Assembly (NCBI GenBank): GCA_036796555.1
Contig: DAIRCS010000096.1
Span: forward strand, 1 to 13,606
Source of the DNA: JAJXWB01 sp036796555
Lineage (GTDB): Bacteria > Pseudomonadota > Alphaproteobacteria > Rhizobiales > Beijerinckiaceae
Direction: 5' to 3'
DNA length: 13,606 nt
Part shown: piece by piece, positions 1-6,188 of the stretch
Layout: each line of letters starts with the position of its first letter
Position numbering within the stretch: the stretch's first letter is position 1
Position numbers and translations under genes: made by a program
The notes under the pieces: generated by a model
Database searches by the model: none
The model's input: only the letters and a program-made list of their open reading frames with translations
What the model was told of the DNA's origin: nothing

Positions 1-55
1 GCAGCCACTTCTTTTCGATATCGGCGGGCTTGGCCGAATAAGTCTTGCCGTACAT
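1..55 (-). CDS. rplM: 50S ribosomal protein L13, 5' end only (partial)
   Basis: Only the first 18 codons lie in the window; the gene continues past base 1. The translation begins MYGKTYSAKPADIEKKWL, which matches the typical L13 N-terminus of alphaproteobacteria (K-T-Y/F-S-A-K-P...IEKKW). L13 is an early-assembling protein of the large ribosomal subunit that binds 23S rRNA, and rplM is usually co-transcribed with rpsI (S9), expected just outside the window. The ATG at 55-53 is preceded by AAGGGA about 10 nt upstream. A strong promoter and a leader hairpin lie upstream (separate entries). Identity rests on a short but distinctive stretch. The thioesterase, hydratase-like and CoA-binding genes in the same window fit a neighbourhood I recall near rplM in Rhizobiales, which is supporting memory rather than proof. 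Confidence 0.85.
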   Translation of the reverse strand, partial: MYGKTYSAKPADIEKKWL

Positions 56-92
56 GGGGCGTTGGTCCCTTTGAGGCCACGAAACGGAACGA

Positions 93-113
93 ACCGGCGC
101 GAGCGGCGCCGGT
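93..113 (-). promoter_or_regulatory. GC-rich leader hairpin in the rplM 5' UTR
   Basis: A perfect 8-bp inverted repeat (ACCGGCGC / GCGCCGGT) encloses a 5-nt loop. It lies between the predicted promoter (126-154) and the rplM start codon, near the expected 5' end of the mRNA. No U-tract follows, so it is not an intrinsic terminator. In E. coli, L13 controls its own rplM-rpsI mRNA through a leader structure; that this hairpin does the same here is an inference. Confidence 0.45.
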
Positions 114-125
114 CCGGATGGCGGG

Positions 126-154
126 CTTATAGGCGAGCCCGACTTCAGCGTCAA
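126..154 (-). promoter_or_regulatory. Sigma-70-type promoter for rplM
   Basis: On the minus strand TTGACG (154-149) and TATAAG (131-126) are separated by exactly 17 bp. Each hexamer matches the consensus at 5 of 6 positions. The predicted start of transcription is near 118-120, giving a leader of about 63 nt before the rplM ATG. The strength suits a ribosomal protein operon. Confidence 0.72.
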
Positions 155-258
155 TGGATTGTGCGGGTCCGCCTAGAAAAATGCGCCGAAACCGTCAATG
201 GTAATAAGATACCACATTTCCTTATCAAGGTTTGGCTCCCCGATATCCGATTGTGCGC

Positions 259-1176
259 TCAACCGCCAATAACGACCCGCTTCAGAAGGTCCATCAACCA
301 GACCTCGAAGACCCGGACCCGGCGCGCGACGTGCTGGCGGCCGGAATAAAGCAGGCTTATCGGCAACGGCCGGGCGCGCCTGTCCGGCAATAATTCGACG
401 AGTTCGCCCGATCCGAGATGCTCGCGCACATCGTAAGCGGGAATCTGGATCAGGCCGAGCCCGGCGAGACAGCAGGCGATATAGGCCTCGGCGCTGTTGA
501 CCGTCACCCGGCCGCGCATCGGCAGGCTGCGCAAGTCTCCGGCCTCGACCCATTCCCACGGCGCGACACGGCCTGTCGAAGGCGAGGCGTAGTTCACGGC
601 CCAATGGTCGGCGAGATCGTCCGGCGACCGCGGTGTTCCGTGGCGGGCCAGATAGGTCGCGCTCGCCACGTTGATCAGGGGCAGTTCGCCCACGGGACGC
701 GCGATCAGCCTCGAGTCGCTCAGGGGACCGACGCGCAACACGCAATCGACATTGTCCTCGATGAGATTGACGGCGCGGTCGGTCACGCCGAGGTCGATGT
801 CGATGTCGGGATATTCGTCGAGAAAGGCGGGAAGCGCGGGCGCGATGACGAGCCGTCCGATCCTGCCCGGGACGTCGATTCGCAGTTTTCCCGATGGCTT
901 CGTCGCGCTCCCGCGGAACAGGCCCTCGGCTTCCTCGACATCGGAGACAAGCGCGACGCAGCGCTCGTAGAGCGTCATGCCGTCCTGGGTCGGAGAGACC
1001 TTGCGGGTGGTGCGGTGCAGAAGCCGGGCGCCGACGCGGTCCTCGAGCGTGGCGACCGCGGCGGAAACCGACGAACGGGGCAAGCCCATCGTCGCGGCCG
1101 CGCGCGTGAAACTGGCGCATTCGACGACGCGGGCGAAGATGCGGAAAAGCTCGATCCGGTCCAATCTCGAACCCAT
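259..1176 (-). CDS. LysR-family transcriptional regulator
   Basis: The product is 305 aa, the usual length for LysR regulators. Residues 1-60 form the winged helix-turn-helix (RIELFRIFARVVECASFTRAAATMG, then SSVSAAVATLEDRVGARLLHRTTRKV in family-typical positions). From about residue 90 a periplasmic-binding-protein-like effector domain follows, with the familiar start GKLRIDVPGRIGRLVIAPALP and a late GLGLIQIPAYDV segment. The ATG at 1176 places the helix-turn-helix at the normal distance from the N-terminus. It is transcribed divergently from the SDR gene at 1291, and a perfect palindrome lies 11-31 bp upstream of its start. That is the classic arrangement in which the regulator represses itself and activates the neighbour in response to a small ligand. 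The ligand cannot be told from sequence. It most resembles the broad CrgA/PecT-like group often paired with SDR or redox genes. Confidence 0.93.
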   Translation of the reverse strand: MGSRLDRIELFRIFARVVECASFTRAAATMGLPRSSVSAAVATLEDRVGARLLHRTTRKVSPTQDGMTLYERCVALVSDVEEAEGLFRGSATKPSGKLRIDVPGRIGRLVIAPALPAFLDEYPDIDIDLGVTDRAVNLIEDNVDCVLRVGPLSDSRLIARPVGELPLINVASATYLARHGTPRSPDDLADHWAVNYASPSTGRVAPWEWVEAGDLRSLPMRGRVTVNSAEAYIACCLAGLGLIQIPAYDVREHLGSGELVELLPDRRARPLPISLLYSGRQHVARRVRVFEVWLMDLLKRVVIGG

Positions 1177-1186
1177 TGTTCGTCAG

Positions 1187-1207
1187 TTCTGACATATGAT
1201 GTCAGAA
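1187..1207. promoter_or_regulatory. Candidate LysR operator (21-bp palindrome)
   Basis: Perfect 9-bp arms TTCTGACAT and ATGTCAGAA surround a 3-bp spacer in the lysR-SDR divergent gap. A third half-site, GTCAG at 1182-1186, faces the first arm (GTCAG-TT-CTGAC), giving three alternating half-sites. The size, symmetry and location fit a LysR-type regulator binding site of the T-N11-A class. No confident -35/-10 pair was found beside it. Confidence 0.68.
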
Positions 1208-1290
1208 TTCCGCCCTTTATCGCAAATCTCCAGACGATAGCTTGAGATGTGGAGGCGGCTGCGAGCCGACCCGACGAGGAGGCTTTGCGC

Positions 1291-2064
1291 ATGACTGACC
1301 ATTCCATCAAGGGAAAGACGATCATCATCGCCGGCGGCGCCAAGAACCTGGGCGGCCTGCTCGCGCGCGATCTCGCCGCCCACGGCGCAAGGGCTGTCGC
1401 CATTCACTACAACAGCGCTGGCACAAAGGCCGCCGCCGAGGAGACCGTCGCGGCGGTCAAGGCCGCCGGCGCCCACTGCGCCGCGTTTCAGGCGAACCTG
1501 GCGACGGCGGGGGCGGTCGAAAAGCTCTTCGCTGACGCCGTCGCCGCTTTCGGCAGGCCTGATATCGCCATCAACACGGTCGGCAAGGTGCTGAAAAAAC
1601 CGATGGTGGACATATCCGAAGCCGAATACGACGAAATGAGCGCGGTCAACGCGAAAACCGCGTTCTTTTTCATCAAGGAGGCCGGCAGGACGCTCAACGA
1701 CAACGGCAAGATCTGCACGCTGGTGACTTCGCTGCTCGGCGCCTTCACGCCCTTCTATTCGAGCTACGCCGGTACGAAGGCGCCGGTCGAGCATTTCACC
1801 CGCGCCGCCGCGAAGGAATTCGGCGAGCGCGGCATATCTGTCACCGCCATCGGTCCCGGCCCGATGGACACGCCGTTCTTCTATCCGGCCGAGGGCGCCG
1901 ACGCCGTGGCCTATCACAAGACAGCCGCCGCCCTGTCGAAATTCTCCAGGACGGGCCTCACCGACATCGAGGATATCGTTCCCTACATCAGGTTCATGGT
2001 GTCGGACGGCTGGTGGATGACCGGCCAGACCATTCTCGTCAACGGCGGCTACACTACGAAGTGA
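1291..2064 (+). CDS. SDR-family oxidoreductase
   Basis: This is a classical short-chain dehydrogenase/reductase of 257 aa. The N-terminal Rossmann fold has a glycine-rich cofactor loop, AGGAKNLGG (residues 14-22). The catalytic triad is Ser147, Tyr159 and Lys163 in the YxxxK pattern (YAGTK). The usual NNAG motif is replaced by NTVG. The C-terminal GQTILVNGGY is the standard SDR ending. The loop resembles that of NADP-dependent 3-oxoacyl reductase-like enzymes, but the substrate cannot be assigned. I chose the ATG at 1291 over a GTG 42 bp upstream because AGGAGG (1277-1282) sits 8 nt before it and the residues in between are not SDR-like. The divergent LysR gene probably controls it. Confidence 0.92.
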   Translation: MTDHSIKGKTIIIAGGAKNLGGLLARDLAAHGARAVAIHYNSAGTKAAAEETVAAVKAAGAHCAAFQANLATAGAVEKLFADAVAAFGRPDIAINTVGKVLKKPMVDISEAEYDEMSAVNAKTAFFFIKEAGRTLNDNGKICTLVTSLLGAFTPFYSSYAGTKAPVEHFTRAAAKEFGERGISVTAIGPGPMDTPFFYPAEGADAVAYHKTAAALSKFSRTGLTDIEDIVPYIRFMVSDGWWMTGQTILVNGGYTTK

Positions 2065-2145
2065 GGCGGTTTTGCCGCTTCTCGATGCGGGCGTTGACAG
2101 GACCGGGCGCCTGATCGCGTGATGGCGATAAGGGGAGTGAAGCCC

Positions 2146-2412
2146 ATGCATATGGCTTTGGTGATCGCGGGCGGCCTCGTTTCGCTCGGCCTGTTCCTGC
2201 TGTTCGGCAAGCTGTGGGGCGGCGCCGACCCGGATTACGCCTTCGCCGCCAGGCTGTTCATTCCCTTCTGGCTGGCCATGGCGCTCGCCAACATGTGGGT
2301 CGGCGTCAACAAGGCCGGCTATTCGGTCAAGGACGAACTGCCGATCCTGCTGCTGGTCTTCGCCGTCCCGGCTGCGGTCGCGGCGCTGGCGATCTGGCGT
2401 CTCGCGCGATGA
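2146..2412 (+). CDS. Small three-helix membrane protein, function unknown
   Basis: An 88-aa protein with three predicted membrane helices: about residues 3-24 (MALVIAGGLVSLGLFLLFG), 38-56 (AARLFIPFWLAMALANMWVG) and 69-85 (LPILLLVFAVPAAVAALAIW). The loop between helices two and three is VNKAGYSVKDE. The ATG at 2146 was chosen because AGGGGAG lies 8 nt upstream; a GTG at 2119 would add nine hydrophilic residues with no ribosome-binding site. The gene follows the SDR gene by 81 bp and could be co-transcribed with it. Its stop lies 3 bp from the stop of the convergent thioesterase gene. I recognise the general type (conserved hypothetical membrane protein of proteobacteria) but no named family. 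Confidence 0.72.
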   Translation: MHMALVIAGGLVSLGLFLLFGKLWGGADPDYAFAARLFIPFWLAMALANMWVGVNKAGYSVKDELPILLLVFAVPAAVAALAIWRLAR

Positions 2413-2415
2413 GGC

Positions 2416-2853
2416 TCAGCCGCGCGGCGGGATCGAATAGGTGCCCACCGCATGCGCCACTGCGTCGTCGCGGCCCGCGGAATGGATATAGACCTCGCCG
2501 ACCGCGAGCTTCTTGCCGAGCTTGAGGAGGCGGCAGTCGCCGACGATGTCGCCGGGCTGCGGCTTGGACATGAAATTGATCGTGAGATTCGTGGTCACCG
2601 CCATCGGAACCCAGCCGATCGTGGCGAGCACGGCGATATAGAGCGCGCAATCGGCCAGGCCGAACATGGCCGGCCCCGCGATCGTGCCGCCCGGCCGCAG
2701 GTGGCGGGCGTGGAACGGCAGGCGCACGCGGGCGCGCATCGGCACGGCCTCCTCGATCAGCATGGCGCCCTCGGCGGCGAAGCTCTGCGGAAATTCCGTG
2801 CGCAGCAGGGCGGCGAGATCGTCCGGGCCGAGATGCTTGACCTGCGTGTTCAT
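2416..2853 (-). CDS. PaaI-family hotdog-fold thioesterase
   Basis: A 145-aa single hotdog-domain protein, the usual length for this family. It shows the PaaI-type core RPGGTIAGPAMFGLADCALY (residues about 53-72), where the helix N-terminus and its Asp are the expected active-site area, followed by the strands TTNLTINFMSKPQPGDIVGDC and LAVGEVYIHSAG. Such enzymes hydrolyse acyl-CoA or aryl-CoA thioesters in the cytoplasm; the acyl group cannot be predicted. The start at 2853 is supported by GGAGG only 4 nt upstream, slightly close but the only strong signal. In Rhizobiales a thioesterase like this is often near rplM; here the LysR/SDR pair and the membrane protein lie between them. The lipoprotein gene is divergent, 150 bp away. 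Confidence 0.9.
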   Translation of the reverse strand: MNTQVKHLGPDDLAALLRTEFPQSFAAEGAMLIEEAVPMRARVRLPFHARHLRPGGTIAGPAMFGLADCALYIAVLATIGWVPMAVTTNLTINFMSKPQPGDIVGDCRLLKLGKKLAVGEVYIHSAGRDDAVAHAVGTYSIPPRG

Positions 2854-3003
2854 TCTTCCTCCCGATTTCGTCTGGTCCCTTGATAGAAAATCGCGGGCGA
2901 AAGTCCATCAGCGATGTTCCGGACAAGGGCCGCGATTGCCGAGCGGGCCCGCGGCGTCTAAATCCTGTGCGTCCCTTAACCCGCCGCGCCTCTCCCGTCC
3001 CTC

Positions 3004-3486
3004 ATGCCGCCTTCCCTTCGCGACGTTTTCGGCCGACTGCTGCTCGCCGCCGCCGGCCTTGCGCTGGCCGTGACGCTGGCTGGCTGTGGCGACGAGGCCG
3101 CCTGCGACAACGACATCGTCAAGGACAAGGCGATCGAGGCCGTGAGGGCGCAATATCCCAACGACGTCTCGAAGGAATTGCTGAGGCGCGGCAGCATCCC
3201 CGCGCTCGACCGCATCCTCAAGGAGCGGAAGCTCGACCAGAAGGACGAGAAGCAACTGGAGATCGCCGCCAAGGCCGCGGTTCAGGAAATGGAAGACGCC
3301 TGGAAAAACGGCCGCTTTACGCTCGAGAATGTCGCGACCGTCGATTTCGACGCCAAGGCCAACAAGGCGTCCTGCCGCGCGCGCATGGTGTTCATGACGA
3401 GCTGGGGCATTTCGGTGCGCGATATCAATTACGACGCGGCCATCAGGAATGGCCAGCTCGAGGTCGGCGCGACAATCCTGAACTGA
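3004..3486 (+). CDS. Putative lipoprotein, function unknown
   Basis: A 160-aa protein with a lipoprotein signal peptide: hydrophobic residues 12-26 and a lipobox LAGC with the acceptor Cys28. The residue after Cys28 is Gly, not Asp, so in a Gram-negative cell outer-membrane sorting is more likely than inner-membrane retention. The mature part is rich in Lys, Glu and Asp, looks helical to about residue 100 (AIEAVRAQYPNDVSKELL; DQKDEKQLEIAAKAAVQEME), and ends in a short beta-rich segment. Cys34 and Cys121 could form a disulfide. No Shine-Dalgarno sequence precedes the ATG, but no alternative start exists upstream in this frame. No family was recognised. It converges with the metalloprotease gene. 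Confidence 0.75.
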   Translation: MPPSLRDVFGRLLLAAAGLALAVTLAGCGDEAACDNDIVKDKAIEAVRAQYPNDVSKELLRRGSIPALDRILKERKLDQKDEKQLEIAAKAAVQEMEDAWKNGRFTLENVATVDFDAKANKASCRARMVFMTSWGISVRDINYDAAIRNGQLEVGATILN

Positions 3487-3533
3487 TATTTGTGATAGAT
3501 TAGCTGTTTAGCTTCATATATTGATGTATCGCA

Positions 3534-4166
3534 TTAGCGAAATAGCCGGAACATCGCATAGCCCTTGGCGATGAAATAGCGGTCTATCCCGGCGACATCC
3601 GTCAGCGTCACGCTGGCGTTGCGGATGGCGGCGCCGAATTGCGGGACGAAGATCAGCGCCAATAGCAGCAGGCCGGAGATTGCCGCGAAACGGTCGGCCT
3701 GGAGCTGCATGTCGGCCGGCAGATGCGGCCGGAGAATGCCGAAGCCGTCGAAACCGGGGACCGGCAGCAGGTTCAGCGCCAGCGCGGTCGCCTGCAAATA
3801 GCCGAGGAAGGCGAGCGCGCCCCAGAAGGCGCCTCCGCCGCCTCGCAGCGGCCAGTCGAGCCAGAAGGGTATTCCGATGGCGAGCAGGAAGAGCCCGTTG
3901 GCGAGGGGCCCGGCGGCCGAAACGAGGCTCTCCCACCAGCGGCTGCGCAGCGACAGGCGCTCGATGTAGACCGCGCCGCCCGGCAGGCCGAGGCCGCCGA
4001 GCAGAACGAACAGGATCGGCAGGCGGAAGGTCAGCAGGGGCTGGGCGTAGGCCATGGGATCGAGCGGGAGATAGCCGCGTGTCTCGACGGAGCGGTCGCC
4101 GCCGAGGAAGGCGGCGAAGGCGTGCGCCGATTCGTGCAGGCACAGCGACACGATCCAGCCGAGCAC
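3534..4166 (-). CDS. Site-2-type (M50) membrane metalloprotease; 5' end uncertain
   Basis: The 210-aa reading frame has both hallmarks of the site-2 protease family: HESAH (HExxH zinc site, residues 11-15) and NLLPVPGFDG (the NxxPxxxxDG motif with the third zinc ligand) about 120 residues later. Several hydrophobic membrane segments lie between and after these. Such proteins are intramembrane zinc proteases; the substrate is unknown. The annotated GTG start at 4166 has no Shine-Dalgarno sequence and begins inside a hydrophobic helix. The same frame stays open upstream and encodes plausible family sequence (FVPLSLRFLLLL..., a whole extra membrane helix) to about 4304, but contains no ATG, GTG or TTG there. 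The real protein is probably about 45 residues longer, starting at a rare codon (ATT at 4304 or CTG at 4268/4262) or hidden by a sequence error. It is divergent to the hydratase-like gene. Confidence 0.85.
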   Translation of the reverse strand: MLGWIVSLCLHESAHAFAAFLGGDRSVETRGYLPLDPMAYAQPLLTFRLPILFVLLGGLGLPGGAVYIERLSLRSRWWESLVSAAGPLANGLFLLAIGIPFWLDWPLRGGGGAFWGALAFLGYLQATALALNLLPVPGFDGFGILRPHLPADMQLQADRFAAISGLLLLALIFVPQFGAAIRNASVTLTDVAGIDRYFIAKGYAMFRLFR

Positions 4167-4393
4167 GACGAAGCCGATGACGACGGCGTTGGACCCGGAC
4201 GCGCCGAGATAGAGAACGGCGCCGAAGCCGATGAAGCCGGCGAGGAGAAGGAGGAAGCGCAGGGACAGGGGGACGAATCCGTGGCTGGGGGGACGCGCGG
4301 CAATGTGCGGGCGGGCGGCCTTCGGTTCAAGCCTGCGCGGCGCCGCGCCGCCGTCGCTTGCCCGCGCGGCGAAAGCGCGGGATTGTGCGCGCC

Positions 4394-5218
4394 ATGCACA
4401 CAGCCGCCCGCTCCGCCCCGTCCGACGCCCCGCTGCTCCGCCGCGACCTGCGCGCCGACGGCGTCCTCACCCTCACGCTGGCCCGCCCGCAGGCGCGCAA
4501 CGCCCTGTCCATCGCCATGCTGGAGGCGCTGGGCGGCGCTTTCGCGGAAATCGCCGCAGACCGCGAGGTGCGCGCGGTCGTGCTGGCGGCGGACGGGCCG
4601 GCTTTTTCATCGGGCCACGATCTCAAGGAGATCACCGCCGCGCGCGCGGGCGCCGACGGAGGGCGCGCCTTCTTCGAGGACACGCTGGCGCGCTGCGCGG
4701 CCATGATGCAGCAGGTCGTCGCCCTGCCCCAGCCCGTGATTGCGGCGGTCGAAGGCATAGCGTCGGGCGTGGGCTGCCAGCTTGTCGCCACCTGCGATCT
4801 CGCCATCGCTGGCGACAGGGCGCAGTTCTGCACGCCCGGCGTGAACATCGGCCTGTTCTGCTCGACGCCGATGGTGGCGCTCTCGCGCAACCTGTCCCGC
4901 AAGCACGCGATGGAAATGTTGCTGTCGGGCGACATGTTCGACGCGGACGAGGCCGCGCGCTTCGGCCTCGTCAATCGCGTGGTCGAGGCCGGCGGCGCGC
5001 TGGACGCCGCATTGGCGCTCGCCGGCAGGATCGCCTCCAAATCGGCGCTGACGGTCAAGATCGGCAAGCGCGCCTTCTACGAGCAGGCGGAGATGAAGCT
5101 TGGGCAAGCCTACGATTACGCCAGCCGCGTGATGGTGGAAAATCTGCTCGCGCGCGACGCCGACGAGGGCATTTCGGCCTTCGTGCAGAAGCGGACGCCG
5201 AACTGGGAAGACAGGTAG
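4394..5218 (+). CDS. Enoyl-CoA hydratase/isomerase-family protein, ECHDC3-like
   Basis: A 274-aa crotonase-fold protein. It matches the ECHDC3-like branch through RPQARNALS, AFSSGHDLKEI (first oxyanion-hole segment), QPVIAAVEGIASGVGCQL, PGVNIGLFCSTPMVALSR and the C-terminal EGISAFVQKR. At the positions of the two catalytic glutamates of rat mitochondrial enoyl-CoA hydratase (Glu144 and Glu164) it has Gln129 and Gly149, keeping the 20-residue spacing. Ordinary hydratase activity is therefore doubtful, although acyl-CoA binding should persist. I prefer the ATG at 4394 over a TTG at 4358, because the added residues are Arg-rich and unlike the family; neither start has a good Shine-Dalgarno sequence. 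A REP-like element begins 2 nt after its stop, followed by a codirectional gene. Confidence 0.9.
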   Translation: MHTAARSAPSDAPLLRRDLRADGVLTLTLARPQARNALSIAMLEALGGAFAEIAADREVRAVVLAADGPAFSSGHDLKEITAARAGADGGRAFFEDTLARCAAMMQQVVALPQPVIAAVEGIASGVGCQLVATCDLAIAGDRAQFCTPGVNIGLFCSTPMVALSRNLSRKHAMEMLLSGDMFDADEAARFGLVNRVVEAGGALDAALALAGRIASKSALTVKIGKRAFYEQAEMKLGQAYDYASRVMVENLLARDADEGISAFVQKRTPNWEDR

Positions 5219-5220
5219 CT

Positions 5221-5285
5221 GGACCGCGAGCCTTCAGGCTCGCAACCGCCGCGACAAAAGATGCGAGCCTGAAGGCTCGCGGTCC
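5221..5285. repeat. REP-like inverted pair (two 23-bp units)
   Basis: One 23-bp unit (GGACC, then GCGAGCCT-TC-AGGCTCGC) occupies 5221-5243. Its perfect inverted copy is at 5263-5285, with 19 bp between. Each unit is itself a hairpin (8-bp arms, 2-nt centre), so the pair can form two small hairpins or one long one, as in REP/BIME elements. The element starts 2 nt after the stop of the hydratase-like gene and ends 25 bp before the next ATG. The identical unit occurs three times at 11192-11281. Confidence 0.93.
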
Positions 5286-5310
5286 GGCGCGGCGTCGCCA
5301 AGGATTTCCG

Positions 5311-6111
5311 ATGAAATTTCTCGTGCGCCTTCTTGTCGTTCTCGCTGCGATTGCGGCCCTCCCCGCCCTCGCCCAATCCCCGCCGTCCAAACCCTACAAG
5401 GCGACGGTCGCGACCTATGACCGCGCGGCGGAAAACGATGCGGGGCTGGCGGCGCTGGTCCGGGAGACGCGCGCCGCCGTCGAGGCGAAGGACGTCGCCG
5501 GGCTCTCGGCGCTGATTTCCGACAGGTTCGTCGCGCTCGATTGCGCCGCCAATCCGCTGAAAGCCTGCGCGCCCGGCAAGGCGAAGGCGGTCGGCGCGGG
5601 GAACGCCCGGCCGATCGACCGGCTACGGCTCGCCTTCTGCTGCGAGGGCAAGCCGTCGCCCGAGACGCCGGAAGCCGCGCAGAACGACACGATGTTCGCG
5701 ATCCTCGCCGCCGATCTCGGCGCTGGCGGCCTCGGCGCCAATCCCGACGCCAAGGGCGAGGTCTGCGCGCCGGCCCTGCCCCGTCTCGATCGCGCGCGGG
5801 CGGGCGCGGCCGCCAGGGCCGCCGGCGTGGAGCCGGAAAATCTGCGGGTAGCGGCGGCGACGATCCCCCTGCGCGAAAAACCCGCGCCCGGCGCCGCGAC
5901 GATCTCGCGGCTCGATCCCGGCGATCTCGCGCCGATCGTGACCGACCTGACCGCCGATACGCCGTCGGGCTGGACCGCCATCGCCCTGCCCGACGGCGCA
6001 ATCGGTTACACGGATGCGCTGGGGCTCGACGAGCTGACGCCCGGCGCGATCTGCTTCGGCAAGGAAAAAGGCCGCTGGAAGATCGTCTCGACGATCCAGC
6101 GCGGCGGATAG
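5311..6111 (+). CDS. Secreted protein with C-terminal SH3-like domain
   Basis: A 266-aa protein with a clear Sec signal peptide (MKFLVRLLVVLAAIAALP, cleavage likely after ALA, before QSPP). The N-terminal half of the mature part is helical (LAALVRETRAAVEAKDVAGL) and carries several cysteines (ALDC, KAC, AFCC, EVC). From about residue 178 the sequence LRVAAATIPLREKPAPGAATI then GWTAIALPDGAIGYTDA looks like a bacterial SH3 domain, a fold that in periplasmic proteins often contacts peptidoglycan or proteins. It ends with a strand typical of stress or processing proteins (GRWKIVSTIQRGG). AAGGA 7 nt before the ATG supports the start. It follows the REP-like element and is codirectional with the hydratase-like gene. 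No specific family recognised. Confidence 0.8.
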   Translation: MKFLVRLLVVLAAIAALPALAQSPPSKPYKATVATYDRAAENDAGLAALVRETRAAVEAKDVAGLSALISDRFVALDCAANPLKACAPGKAKAVGAGNARPIDRLRLAFCCEGKPSPETPEAAQNDTMFAILAADLGAGGLGANPDAKGEVCAPALPRLDRARAGAAARAAGVEPENLRVAAATIPLREKPAPGAATISRLDPGDLAPIVTDLTADTPSGWTAIALPDGAIGYTDALGLDELTPGAICFGKEKGRWKIVSTIQRGG

Positions 6112-6120
6112 CGCAGAGCC

Positions 6121-6141
6121 GGGCGCCGCGCGGCGCCCTTT
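6121..6141 (+). terminator. Possible intrinsic terminator after the SH3-like gene
   Basis: An 18-bp perfect palindrome (GGGCGCC, GCGC, GGCGCCC) is followed by TTT. It lies 9 bp after the stop at 6111 and 47 bp before the next ATG. The stem is strong, but the T-run is only three bases, so efficient termination is uncertain. Confidence 0.45.
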
Positions 6142-6188
6142 GCTATCGGAGCGGGCGCCGCTAGGTGTAGGGGCCTGCGAGTTCGTTC

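Noticed and set aside
173..1195. Long alternative reading frames on both strands across the LysR gene, including a 340-residue one
   Set aside because: They are Arg-rich shadow frames typical of GC-rich DNA; the LysR frame gives a complete, recognisable protein.
2070..2084. Small inverted repeat GCGG-TTTTG-CCGC after the SDR gene as a terminator
   Set aside because: The stem is only 4 bp and no T-run follows.
2094..2140. A perfect TTGACA before the small membrane protein
   Set aside because: No acceptable -10 hexamer lies 16-18 bp downstream, so a promoter cannot be supported.
5221..5285. CRISPR-like interpretation of the repeated 23-bp units
   Set aside because: Only two or three units per site, in mixed orientation, with short unequal spacers and no cas genes.
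4231..6111. A 626-codon open frame that would fuse an Arg-rich region to the SH3-like protein
   Set aside because: Its first part is a shadow of the hydratase-like gene; the signal peptide and ribosome-binding site at 5311 mark the true start.
6151..6175. A second hairpin-like GC stretch before the CoA-binding gene
   Set aside because: Pairing with the 6121-6138 palindrome is partial and no separate function can be supported.
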